A stretch of DNA of 64,000 nt. Origin: Neisseriaceae bacterium CLB008 (GTDB lineage Bacteria; Pseudomonadota; Gammaproteobacteria; Burkholderiales; Neisseriaceae). Shown piece by piece: positions 36,792-45,456 of the stretch (position 1 is its first letter; each line of letters opens with the position of its first letter). The stretch lies in NCBI GenBank assembly GCA_041228285.1, contig CP166133.1, forward strand, positions 2,513,380-2,577,379. The letters run 5' to 3'. Under the pieces are notes generated by a model that saw only the letters and a program-made list of their open reading frames with translations, did not search any database and was not told the origin of the DNA. The position numbers and the translations under genes were made by a program.

Positions 36792-37730
36792 TTATAAAGC
36801 CAATGTGGTGCCTAACCATACCATAATGGGAATGGTTGCCAAGGCCAGCAGCGTCGACACAATGGTGGTCGATGCCGCCAAATCGACATCGCCACCGTAT
36901 TTATGAAACACAATCGAGGCCAGCGCGATGGTCGGCATGGTTGCCTGCACCAAAATCACTTGCGCCAAAGTCAGATCTAAATCCAGTACCGACACCATCA
37001 GCATCGCCAGGGCCGGTACACCAAACAGCTTAAACAGCAGCGGCACGGTAAACTGGCGCTTGGGCATGGCGCGGATTTTAGGCCACATGCCCGGCACCAA
37101 CAGCCCAATGTAAATCATCGCCAACGGGCTGGCCACATTGGCCAACATCGTGGTCAAGGAAATCAAAAACTGCGGGGCTTCGAACTGCATAAAACCTAGG
37201 GCCAAACCCAACACAATCGCCAACATCGGAATATTAAGCATGGGTTTGAGCGAGGCCAGCGAAAACTTACTGTCTTTTTGCAACATAAAGATGCCCAACG
37301 ACCACAGCACAAAATCCATGCCCGCATCAAACACCGCCGCCAGCAGTGCCCCTTTAGGCCCAAACAAAATCGCACACAGCGGAATGCCGATGAAGCCGGT
37401 ATTGCCTAGGGCCGAAATAATACTGGTTTGGCGTGCTCGCTGGCCCTCATAACCTAAACCCTTGCCCAAGACCCAGCACACCAGCAACGCCACCGTGTTT
37501 AAGGCGGCGGCGCCGACAAAGGTCAGCAACACCAGCTTAAACATTTCACCGTCCATTTTAAATTTAAAAATGCTGGACAAGATAATGCACGGCAACGCCA
37601 CATTCACGATGATTTGAATCAGCATGCCTTGGGTTTCAATCGACAAGGGTCGGTTGCGCCGCAGCAAGATCCCAATCAAAATCATCACCCCCATGATCCC
37701 TACTGAGGACAGGGTGGTCAAAAACCCCAT
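36792..37730 (-). CDS. AEC-family (auxin efflux carrier-like) permease
   Basis: A 312-residue integral membrane protein with about ten helices, in two inverted halves as in the AEC family. Landmarks include the N-terminal GVMILIGILLRRNRPLS, the broken-helix segments NVALPCIILSS and SALGNTGFIGIPL, and the C-terminal ATMPTIALASIVFHKYGG. Bacterial members transport organic acids such as malate or malonate; the substrate here is not predictable. It may share a transcript with the thioredoxin-like gene downstream. Confidence 0.87.
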   Translation of the reverse strand: MGFLTTLSSVGIMGVMILIGILLRRNRPLSIETQGMLIQIIVNVALPCIILSSIFKFKMDGEMFKLVLLTFVGAAALNTVALLVCWVLGKGLGYEGQRARQTSIISALGNTGFIGIPLCAILFGPKGALLAAVFDAGMDFVLWSLGIFMLQKDSKFSLASLKPMLNIPMLAIVLGLALGFMQFEAPQFLISLTTMLANVASPLAMIYIGLLVPGMWPKIRAMPKRQFTVPLLFKLFGVPALAMLMVSVLDLDLTLAQVILVQATMPTIALASIVFHKYGGDVDLAASTTIVSTLLALATIPIMVWLGTTLAL

Positions 37731-37752
37731 AGTGTCTTCCTTTGTTTACGTC

Positions 37753-39768
37753 TTATTGATGATTAGTCATTAAACTTTGTTTTAAAAAAGCCATGATGAC
37801 GGCCATTTCTTCCGCCGTTTGCGCCTGAGTGCCGTTGCCGGTGTGGCCACCATTATCGCTGACGTATAGATAAGCTGGCGCCTTCTGATCGCGCAAACGG
37901 GCATAGAATTTAATGGCATGGCCGGGATGCACCCGATCATCAGTCAAGCTGGTGGTTAATAAGGCGGGCGGATAAGCCTTGGCCGTGGCAATTTGATGAT
38001 AAGGCGACAGCGCCAACAGGCTGTCTACCGTATTCGGACATTTAGGGTCACCGTACTCCTCCACCCAGCTCGCGCCTGCATACAGCTCATCGTAGCGCAG
38101 CATGTCGGTCAGCGGCACTTCACACACCATGGCACCGATGCGCTCAGGCGCGCGAGCGTAAGCGCTGGCGACAACCAGACCGCCATTACTGCCGCCCTGT
38201 ATCGCAATCTTAGCGGCGCTGCTGCGCCCGCTCACGCTCAGGTCGGCCACGATGGCCAATAGGTCATCCACGCTTTTGTGCTTGTTGCGCCCTTGAGCGG
38301 CTCGATGCCACTGCGGCCCAAACTCGCCACCACCGCGCACGTTGGCCAGCACAAATGCCCCGCCCTGCTCCAGCCAATGTTTGCCTACAGTACCTAAATA
38401 ATGCGGCAGCTCAGGCACGCCAAAGCCACCGTATACATATACTAAGGTGGGCGTATCCGGTGTGGCTTGTTGCCCCACCCAGAAGTAAGGGATCGCCACA
38501 CCATCATCGCTGTTGGCCCAATACTGCGCCACCGTGACGCCACTGGGGTCAAACTGCTTGGGCTGCTTACGCACCACCACCAGCTCCATCAGCGATACGT
38601 CTAGCGCGTAAAGGGTTAACGGGGTGACAAAGTCACTACAGGCTAAGTACACTGTGTCGGTACCCCAAGGCTGATCCACCATATCGATGGCACCGCTGGG
38701 CAGCGTCGGCGTGGCCACCTCGTTCCAGCCGCTGGCGTCATAGCGCCACACGGCCAAACGGCCTTTCACCTCATCTAAAAGGCTCAACACAATGTGGTTC
38801 TTGGTGGTTTCTACGCTTTCTAAGGCCTGAGTAGCCGTAGGTGCAAACAGCACCGTCGCCGTGCCCAACGATCCTTTACTTAGGGACAGCGCCAACAGGC
38901 TCCCCGCTTCGTAGCGCTTTTTATTGCGTACCCACGTTTCGGTCAAGCGCAAGAGCAGCTGACCGCCGATGTAGCCCACCACGTCAGCGGTTTTAGGCAA
39001 TTTAAGGGGCTGCGGCTGTAGGTCTGGCCCGACGTATAAATAGGTTTTTTGGAAAAAACTGCTGGATGCTTCGATTAAATCGATGGGCGTGCCCTTGGAA
39101 TCTAGATAGCGCCAAGCGTTCACCATCATGTCGCTGGCGTCGATTTGAAAAACCGGCGTACCTTCTTCAAAACTTTGGCCACGCTCAATCAGCCACACTT
39201 CGCGCGCATAGCCCGCTTCGGTGCATTGGCGCTCATCCCAGGCAGGACAAACCCAAACGCTGTCCTCATCACGCCATGAAACGTGATTCTTGCCTAAAGG
39301 AAAATGCAGGCCGCCAGGGACAATTTGGCCAGTAGCCAAATCGAACTCCAGCGTGTACGCCGCATCGCGTCCGGCGGCGCTGAGGCTCAGCAACACGCGC
39401 AGCGGCTGCTCGACATAATGCGACACCCCATCTAAATAAACGTCATCCGCCAACACTTCATCAAAATCGGCCACGTTGAATAAGATCTGCCACTGTGGCA
39501 AACCTGCGCGATAGTTCACCGCTTTAGCGACGCGGTACACGCCCTTAGGATACTCGGCACTTTGATAAAAGTGGTACATCCGACCACGATGCTCTTGGCA
39601 AAACGGAATTTGCTTTTCGTCCTGCAAGGTGTTCAATACCGCCTGACGCACATCGTGAAAATAAGGAGACTGCATGAAGGTTTGATGGGTTTGCTGATTC
39701 GCCTCGGCCACAAAGGCCAGCGTCGAATCATCTAAGGATTCTAAATGTGGGTAGGGGTCTGTAGTCAT
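37753..39768 (-). CDS. Prolyl oligopeptidase family serine peptidase (S9)
   Basis: A 671-residue cytoplasmic-looking enzyme (no signal peptide) with an N-terminal seven-bladed beta-propeller and a C-terminal alpha/beta-hydrolase domain. The catalytic triad is visible as Ser in GGSNGGLV (about residue 527), Asp in TSLTDDRVHP and His in NGGHTGNG. GGGEFGPQWHRAAQ and YGGFG are further family marks. It cleaves short peptides, usually after proline. Upstream of the AEC permease by 22 bases, so possibly cotranscribed. Confidence 0.9.
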   Translation of the reverse strand: MTTDPYPHLESLDDSTLAFVAEANQQTHQTFMQSPYFHDVRQAVLNTLQDEKQIPFCQEHRGRMYHFYQSAEYPKGVYRVAKAVNYRAGLPQWQILFNVADFDEVLADDVYLDGVSHYVEQPLRVLLSLSAAGRDAAYTLEFDLATGQIVPGGLHFPLGKNHVSWRDEDSVWVCPAWDERQCTEAGYAREVWLIERGQSFEEGTPVFQIDASDMMVNAWRYLDSKGTPIDLIEASSSFFQKTYLYVGPDLQPQPLKLPKTADVVGYIGGQLLLRLTETWVRNKKRYEAGSLLALSLSKGSLGTATVLFAPTATQALESVETTKNHIVLSLLDEVKGRLAVWRYDASGWNEVATPTLPSGAIDMVDQPWGTDTVYLACSDFVTPLTLYALDVSLMELVVVRKQPKQFDPSGVTVAQYWANSDDGVAIPYFWVGQQATPDTPTLVYVYGGFGVPELPHYLGTVGKHWLEQGGAFVLANVRGGGEFGPQWHRAAQGRNKHKSVDDLLAIVADLSVSGRSSAAKIAIQGGSNGGLVVASAYARAPERIGAMVCEVPLTDMLRYDELYAGASWVEEYGDPKCPNTVDSLLALSPYHQIATAKAYPPALLTTSLTDDRVHPGHAIKFYARLRDQKAPAYLYVSDNGGHTGNGTQAQTAEEMAVIMAFLKQSLMTNHQ

Positions 39769-39886
39769 GATCTCTAAATGAGGTATAAAGTCGCACGTAA
39801 AAAAACCATCTGGCCGAGCAAGATGGCTTCAAAGTTTCTGTGATTATCCAAGACATTAGCTTAAAGAGCAATGATTAAGCTCGCTT

Positions 39887-40435
39887 TTATGGGGTTAACA
39901 AATGCGCCCAGCTGTGGGGATCATCCCAGCGCATGCGCGGCAGGTGCGTAACCGTCTGATTATAGGTGGCATCGTACAGCAGCTGTTGCCACGCAGGCGA
40001 TAGCCCCCCTTGGATCTCGGGCTTATCATCAATCAAATAATCGCCCTGAACTAAGGTTTTGTCCTTGGTTAAAATCAGCTTATCCAGCCACGCCACACCC
40101 AAGTGCTGCGCCACCCACTGATACTTCTCGGCCACGCAATAAGGGTTTTGCAACAGCGGTGAGGTGCAAATACGCACATCGTGGCCGGCGTCGGCCAAGG
40201 CCTGTATGCCTGCAATTGCGCCCGGCAGCGGCGGTAAATCACGAAAAAACCGCTCGGCAAAGCAAATCTTAGCCACGCGTTCGCGTAAATGTTCGGGGTA
40301 GTCACGATGGGCATAAAACGACAGCCGTGCTGCGGGCGCCAGCGGCGCCACGTCGCTATAGGCCTGACGCCACTTTTGGCGCAGGCCCTCTTCAAAATCC
40401 GCCAGCACGCCGTCTTGATCTATCAGTAACAGCAT
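39887..40435 (-). CDS. 5'-(deoxy)nucleotidase-like HAD protein (NT5C type)
   Basis: A 182-residue HAD-fold protein. Motif I is LLIDQDGVLADFEEG, with the nucleophile Asp and the D-x-D pattern typical of the 5' deoxyribonucleotidase NT5C group. The motif II segment is VRICTSPLLQNPYC and the C-terminal acidic motif YLIDDKPEIQGG. These enzymes dephosphorylate nucleoside monophosphates; the substrate is not tested. Start chosen at 40435, which avoids overlap with the transaldolase stop four bases upstream. Confidence 0.82.
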   Translation of the reverse strand: MLLLIDQDGVLADFEEGLRQKWRQAYSDVAPLAPAARLSFYAHRDYPEHLRERVAKICFAERFFRDLPPLPGAIAGIQALADAGHDVRICTSPLLQNPYCVAEKYQWVAQHLGVAWLDKLILTKDKTLVQGDYLIDDKPEIQGGLSPAWQQLLYDATYNQTVTHLPRMRWDDPHSWAHLLTP

Positions 40436-40439
40436 GGCC

Positions 40440-41495
40440 TTATGCCACCAGAGCCAACAGTTTGGCAAAGGCCTCATCAAAGCCGACCAGGCCTTCTTCT
40501 TGTAGCCTCAACCCTAGGCCATCAAGATCAATCCCTAAATCAGCCACATCAGCCAATACCTGCTTAGCCGTAGCGACGTTTTCAATCAGGCTCATCCGCC
40601 CTTCACCATGATGCACAAATGCTTCCAACGTCGCCGCTGGCACGGTGTTGATCGTGGGTGCACCCATGACTTCTTCCACATACATCACGTCTGAATAAGC
40701 CTTGTTTTTGGTGCCGGTAGACGCCCACAAAAGCGGCAACACGCGCGCGCCGCGCGTAGCTAAGGCCTTAAAGCCTGGCCCTTCAAAGAAGGCCTGCCAT
40801 TGGCAAAAAGCCTCTTTGGCCAAGGCCACGGCGACTTTACCTTGCAAGGCGGCAGGCAAGGTAGGGTCGAGATTGGCGTCAATGCGCGACAGGAAGAAGC
40901 TGGCCACCACAAACACGTCCTCTAGGGGCAGGCCGTTGCCGATACGCTCGACTAAGCCTTGTACATAAGCTTCATACGCTTTATGCACCTGAGCCAAAGA
41001 AAACAGCAGGGTGAGATTCACGTTCACCCCCGCCGCCACCAGTTCAGTTAGGGCGGCAATGCCAGCGTCGGTCGCAGGGACCTTAATCAGCACATTGGGG
41101 CGATCAATACTGGCCCACAGGCGCTTCCCTTCGGCCACGGTACCGGCAGCATCGTGGGCCAAATCAGGCGACACCTCTAGGCTGACCCAGCCAACATGGC
41201 GCTCACTTCCGTGAAACACTTCGGTAAAGGCATCGCAGGCCGACTGCACATCGGCAATGGCCATGGTCTCATAGCGCGCCTTGGGGCTTAAGTCGGTTTG
41301 CTTGAGCGCCTCGATTTCAGTCAGGTAACGCGGGTCATCTTTAAACGCTTGATAAAAAATCGCAGGGTTAGAAGTCACCCCACACACGCCCTGGGCAATC
41401 TTTTGCGCCAATTCGCCCGATTCGATCAAAGAACGCGACAGCTGATCCAGCCAGATCTGCTGACCCAATGCTTTAACTGCTAATAAATCTGCCAT
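40440..41495 (-). CDS. tal: Transaldolase
   Basis: Transfers dihydroxyacetone units in the non-oxidative pentose phosphate pathway. It has 351 residues, close to the longer transaldolase subgroup. The Schiff-base lysine is in NVLIKVPATDAGI (about residue 138). SLEVSPDLAHD and VTSNPAIFYQAF are also typical. A nucleotidase-like gene starts four bases after its stop, so the two are probably cotranscribed. The leader carries AAGGAAAA. Confidence 0.93.
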   Translation of the reverse strand: MADLLAVKALGQQIWLDQLSRSLIESGELAQKIAQGVCGVTSNPAIFYQAFKDDPRYLTEIEALKQTDLSPKARYETMAIADVQSACDAFTEVFHGSERHVGWVSLEVSPDLAHDAAGTVAEGKRLWASIDRPNVLIKVPATDAGIAALTELVAAGVNVNLTLLFSLAQVHKAYEAYVQGLVERIGNGLPLEDVFVVASFFLSRIDANLDPTLPAALQGKVAVALAKEAFCQWQAFFEGPGFKALATRGARVLPLLWASTGTKNKAYSDVMYVEEVMGAPTINTVPAATLEAFVHHGEGRMSLIENVATAKQVLADVADLGIDLDGLGLRLQEEGLVGFDEAFAKLLALVA

Positions 41496-41590
41496 ACTTT
41501 TTTCCTTTTATCGCGACCAAAACAACCCTGATTATGTTTATGCTTCGCTCATCCTAAACATAAAGCCACGGTTTGAATAGCCTTTTAAGC

Positions 41591-41620
41591 TTCAATCTCG
41601 GGATTTAAACATGTTATAGT
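41591..41620 (+). promoter_or_regulatory. Possible promoter of hldC-birA/coaX
   Basis: TTCAAT (41591-41596), 18-base spacer, TATAGT (41615-41620), 36 bases before the ATG. Confidence 0.45.
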
Positions 41621-41655
41621 CTCTCTTTCTTGATGACAGCCAACCCACTATAAAA

Positions 41656-42165
41656 ATGAATCCTTTGACTGCGCCCCACTTTGAGCAAAAAATCTGTGAC
41701 CCCAACACGCTGGCCGAACGTCTACGCGACAGCGCCCAGCCGGTGGTCTTTACCAACGGTTGCTTTGACATTCTGCACCGTGGCCACGTGACCTATCTGG
41801 CACAAGCCAAAGCACAGGGTGCTACCTTGGTAGTGGCCTTGAACACGGACGCGTCGGTAAAACGCCAGGGTAAGGGCGACGACAGACCGATCAACAGCCT
41901 AGATAATCGCTTGGCCGTGATCGCCAGCTTAGAGAGCGTGGATTTTGTCACCTGGTTTGACGCCGACACACCATATGACTTGATTGAGCAGATTCAGCCT
42001 CAGGTTTTAGTCAAGGGCGGCGACTGGGCGCCAGAGCAGATTGTGGGCGCGAAAGAAACCTGGGCCCGCGGCGGCGAAGTGCTGTCCATTCCCTTTTTGC
42101 ACCAAACCTCGACCACCCAAACCTTGGCCAAAATTCGCCAAGCAGAAGGTCAGGATCCGGCATGA
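41656..42165 (+). CDS. hldC: D-glycero-beta-D-manno-heptose 1-phosphate adenylyltransferase
   Basis: Stand-alone adenylyltransferase (also called RfaE2) that makes ADP-heptose for lipopolysaccharide inner core. It has 169 residues with the nucleotidyltransferase motif TNGCFDILHRGHVTYL (about 34-49, HxGH-type) and the C-terminal LHQTSTTQTLAKIR. The kinase half found in the fused E. coli HldE is absent, as in Neisseria-type genomes where kinase and adenylyltransferase are separate. It overlaps the next gene by ATGA. Confidence 0.92.
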   Translation: MNPLTAPHFEQKICDPNTLAERLRDSAQPVVFTNGCFDILHRGHVTYLAQAKAQGATLVVALNTDASVKRQGKGDDRPINSLDNRLAVIASLESVDFVTWFDADTPYDLIEQIQPQVLVKGGDWAPEQIVGAKETWARGGEVLSIPFLHQTSTTQTLAKIRQAEGQDPA

Positions 42166-43859
42166 AACACACGTTCTGGGATTTCCTAAGCCTCATCAGC
42201 GACGCCAAAGCGCACACTGAAGCCAATTTATTGGCGCAGCTCAACATAGACGATGCCACCCTCCAGGCATGGTTAATGCGTGCTCAGCAAGAACTGGCCA
42301 TTCCCTACACCCATTTAAATCAAGTGATTCAGCTGACGCGGCCGATGTGCGTCCTCACTGACGCACAGTTCACCGACGTCGCCCTCAACCCGACGCTGTC
42401 GCTACAGGTGCTGGACGAATGCACGTCCACCAACACTTTGCTGTTTCAGCGTGCGAAAGAACTCGGCCATGCCGCCCACGGTTCGGTTTTGGTGACCAAC
42501 CAGCAAACCCAAGGCCGCGGGCGACAGGGCCGCAGCTGGTACAGCGCCATCGGCGGCTGCCTGCCCATCAGCGTGGCTTGGGGCTTCGACCAAAAACAAG
42601 CTCAACTAGGCCATCTGCCTCTGCTGGTCGCGCTGGCCTGTCATCGCGTCTTGAGTAAACTACACGTCCCTTGCCAAATCAAATGGCCCAACGACATCAT
42701 GGCCGGCGAAGCTAAAATGGGCGGTATTTTGGTAGAAAGCATGCCCACCGAAACCGGCAGTATGGTGGTGATCGGTGTGGGCCTGAACCTCATTGCCCCC
42801 TATTTACCACAGCAAAAAACCTTAGGCCTCTGGGACGTACAACCGTCCATCGATCCTCAGCAAGTTGTGACCTTATTTTTAAATGAGCTGGCCGACATCC
42901 TCACCGCCTTTACCGAACAAGGCGCCCAACATTTAATGCCTGAATACATGCAGGCCCACCGCGACCAAAATAAAGAAGTTGAGCTATGGGCCAACCAAAC
43001 CTTGATTCACCAAGGGGTGGTGCAAGGCATTGCCGAAGATGGCGCCCTGCTGCTGCAAACCAACGCCGGCCTTGAGCGCATTCACAGCGGCGAAGTCAGC
43101 CTACGCCGACCGCAGCGTAAACTGTTGCTCTTGGATGCAGGCAATAGCCAGCTTAAGTGGACCATTGTCGAAAAAGGCAAGTTTACCCATCACGACCATG
43201 CCCCTTACCGCGACCTGTCTGCGCTCGCGACGTTTATGGCAGCGCATCCCGACGTGCATGAAGTGATTGGCTGCGCCGTCTGCGGCACCTATAAGCGTAG
43301 CCAAGTAGAAGAGCTGATTCCCTTCCCCATCACGTGGTTAAGCAGCCAGCGCCACGCCATGGGTATTTACAATCATTATCAAAATCCGCAAGAGCACGGT
43401 TCAGACCGCTGGTTCAATATTTTAGGCTCGCGCGTGTTCACCCAAAATTCTGTGATTGTCGCCAGCTGCGGCACCGCCATCACCATCGATGCCTTAACCC
43501 ACAACAATCATTATCTGGGCGGCAGCATCATGCCAGGCTTCAACCTGATGCGCGAAGCCATGTCCAAACGTACCGCCAACCTGAATCGCCAGCTGGGCCG
43601 GCCCTATGCCTTTGCCACGTCTACGCCCAACGCCATGGCCAGCGGCATCATGGATGCAGCCGTTGGCGCCATTCTAGGCGCCTATCAGCGCCTGAAAGCG
43701 CGTGAAGGCGCTGACCACCCAGTCGACATCATCATCACAGGCGGCAGCGCCAGCAGGGTTTTGGAACATGTTCACACCCATTATGCCCTGCCAGTCATGC
43801 CTAAAGTCGTGGAAAACCTAGTGTTCCACGGCCTGCACAACTGGATCGAGCACTCTTAA
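42162..43859 (+). CDS. birA-coaX: Bifunctional biotin ligase / type III pantothenate kinase
   Basis: A 565-residue fusion. The N-terminal part (to about 325) is a BirA-type biotin protein ligase with the adenylate-binding loop TQGRGRQGRSWYS and the lysine-containing KWPNDIMAGEAKMGGILVE. It starts with a winged-helix-like region, so it may also bind DNA. From LLLLDAGNSQLKWTI onward it is CoaX, the potassium-dependent pantothenate kinase that starts CoA synthesis, with the motif ASCGTAITIDAL and a GG-rich loop near the C-terminus. This fusion is known from Neisseria. It is translationally coupled to hldC. Confidence 0.95.
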   Translation: MKHTFWDFLSLISDAKAHTEANLLAQLNIDDATLQAWLMRAQQELAIPYTHLNQVIQLTRPMCVLTDAQFTDVALNPTLSLQVLDECTSTNTLLFQRAKELGHAAHGSVLVTNQQTQGRGRQGRSWYSAIGGCLPISVAWGFDQKQAQLGHLPLLVALACHRVLSKLHVPCQIKWPNDIMAGEAKMGGILVESMPTETGSMVVIGVGLNLIAPYLPQQKTLGLWDVQPSIDPQQVVTLFLNELADILTAFTEQGAQHLMPEYMQAHRDQNKEVELWANQTLIHQGVVQGIAEDGALLLQTNAGLERIHSGEVSLRRPQRKLLLLDAGNSQLKWTIVEKGKFTHHDHAPYRDLSALATFMAAHPDVHEVIGCAVCGTYKRSQVEELIPFPITWLSSQRHAMGIYNHYQNPQEHGSDRWFNILGSRVFTQNSVIVASCGTAITIDALTHNNHYLGGSIMPGFNLMREAMSKRTANLNRQLGRPYAFATSTPNAMASGIMDAAVGAILGAYQRLKAREGADHPVDIIITGGSASRVLEHVHTHYALPVMPKVVENLVFHGLHNWIEHS

Positions 43860-43875
43860 TCTATGTGTTTAAATT

Positions 43876-43904
43876 CGCCCTCAGCCTACGCTGGGGGCGT
43901 TTTA
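43876..43904 (+). terminator. Terminator of hldC-birA/coaX
   Basis: Stem CGCCCTCAGC/GCTGGGGGCG (one T-G pair) with a CTAC loop followed by TTTT, 16 bases after the stop. It overlaps the last codons of the convergent LysR gene. Confidence 0.8.
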
Positions 43905-44815
43905 CTATGAACAATAGCCGCGATCTGTGCCCGCAACCACCGCTGAGCCGGATCCAGATGGCGCCTTGGATGCCAAGCCATGGCAAACGCCAGCTCAGGA
44001 ATGGGCAATGGCGCCGGCAAGACCACCAAATCGGCCGCCAACGGCACAAGACGTAAGGTTTGGGCCAGAACCGTCAACACCAGATCCGTACCGCGCACCA
44101 CCTCTGTGGCTAAGCCCCAATACGGCAGGCTCAGCTGAACGTCACGCTGCTGACCCAATACGGCTAAAGCCCGCTCTAGCTCATCTTGCTCACCCTGTCT
44201 CATCACCACCGATACGTGTGGGCGCGCCAGCCAGTCGGCTAAACTCAAGCCCCTGTGCCGCGATTGCGCCGTGAGGCTGGTCCCATCCACCACGCTCACA
44301 AACCCATCTTGAAACAGCACCGTCGCCTGTAGCGGCTCAGGTAGGCTAGGAAAAACGCCTAAAGCCACGTCAACCTCACCGTCCAATAGCTGCCCCATCA
44401 TGGCCTGTCGGCTGCCGCTCTGACACACGTGTAGCTTAATCCCGGGCGCTTCATGGCGCAGCCGCCGCACCAGCTCTGGCAAAATCAAATAAGCACCAAA
44501 ATCCGACAGGCTGAGCCAAAAATCACGCTGCACCGAACCTGGATCAAACGCTTCTGGACTCAATAAGGCATTCAATTGATGTAAAGCTGCCTCCAGCGGC
44601 GGTAACAGAGCCTTGGCTCGCGGCGTGAGCTGCAAGCGATTGCCTTCTCGCACAAGCAGCGGATCATCAAACCGTTCACGCAGCTGGGCCAAGGCGTGGC
44701 TGACGGCCGGCTGACTGCGATGCAGACGCTCGGCCGCGCGCGACACGTGCTGTTCGGTTAACAGGGCATGCAACACCCGCAGTAAATTCAAGTCCAACTT
44801 GGCCAAGTTATTCAT
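43886..44815 (-). CDS. LysR-family transcriptional regulator
   Basis: A 309-residue LysR protein. An N-terminal winged helix-turn-helix (LDLNLLRVLHALLTEQHVSRAAERLHRSQPAVSHALAQL split over residues 6-45) is followed by a periplasmic-binding-like effector domain. ATG at 44815 (MNNLAKLD) is the usual family start; the frame reaches 44851. The HTH and effector domain look NodD/LinR-like rather than CatM/BenM-like. It is divergent from a YdcZ-type transporter with a 95-base gap, so that gene is its most likely target. The effector is unknown. Confidence 0.88.
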   Translation of the reverse strand: MNNLAKLDLNLLRVLHALLTEQHVSRAAERLHRSQPAVSHALAQLRERFDDPLLVREGNRLQLTPRAKALLPPLEAALHQLNALLSPEAFDPGSVQRDFWLSLSDFGAYLILPELVRRLRHEAPGIKLHVCQSGSRQAMMGQLLDGEVDVALGVFPSLPEPLQATVLFQDGFVSVVDGTSLTAQSRHRGLSLADWLARPHVSVVMRQGEQDELERALAVLGQQRDVQLSLPYWGLATEVVRGTDLVLTVLAQTLRLVPLAADLVVLPAPLPIPELAFAMAWHPRRHLDPAQRWLRAQIAAIVHSKTPPA

Positions 44816-44910
44816 AGAACGAATACCCATCATGTTTATTATCAATTTCAATTAATGAATAGTATACGTTATCTTGAAGCCTCTGAAACCATTGATTAAA
44901 TAGGTGTGTT

Positions 44911-45384
44911 ATGACCCATACTGCTTCTGCTTGGCTAACCGTACTCCTCATCTCTGTGGCCCTTTTTGCCGGTGCCGTGGTGCCCTTTCAAGCCGCCAGC
45001 AACGCCACATTAGGCCGCGTGGTGGGCCACCCACTTTTGGCCACCTTTATCTCCTTAAGCGTCAGCCTCGTGCTCACCCTCATCGCCCTTGTGGCGCTTA
45101 AAGTCAGCCTCCCCAGCCTGTCCACCCTCAGCCAAGTACCCAGCTGGGCCTGGCTTGGCGGCGTAGCCGGGGTGATCTACCTGTCGGTCGCCTTGATTCT
45201 GACGCCCAAGCTAGGCGTCTTGAGCTTCATGATGGCCGTCATGGCCGGCCAATTAATGGCCGCCATGCTGCTCGACCACTTCGGCCTTATGGGTCTAAAC
45301 GTCAAACCGGTGACGTTGTGGCGCTTAGTCGGATTGGTGCTGGTGTTCATCGGCATGTTTCTGCCCACGTTTATGGATCGCTAG
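44911..45384 (+). CDS. YdcZ-family (DUF606) membrane transporter
   Basis: A 157-residue protein with five hydrophobic helices, matching the small DMT-superfamily YdcZ/DUF606 proteins. Landmarks are the first helix followed by PFQAASNATLGRVVGHPL, the central SWAWLGGVAGVIYLSVALIL and the last helix near residue 145. Such proteins are putative exporters or work as pairs; the substrate is unknown. Ribosome site AGGTG precedes the ATG. It is divergent from the LysR gene, which probably regulates it. Confidence 0.85.
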   Translation: MTHTASAWLTVLLISVALFAGAVVPFQAASNATLGRVVGHPLLATFISLSVSLVLTLIALVALKVSLPSLSTLSQVPSWAWLGGVAGVIYLSVALILTPKLGVLSFMMAVMAGQLMAAMLLDHFGLMGLNVKPVTLWRLVGLVLVFIGMFLPTFMDR

Positions 45385-45403
45385 CGCTGATAGCTGTGCC
45401 CAC

Positions 45404-45432
45404 AAAAAGCCCGACCTTAAGTCGGGCTTTGG
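45404..45432. terminator. Bidirectional terminator
   Basis: Stem AAAGCCCGAC/GTCGGGCTTT with a 5-base loop. The T-run is stronger on the minus strand, where it ends the AAHS transporter gene. Confidence 0.88.
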
Positions 45433-45456
45433 CTTCGTCATTAATGACACTAAGCG

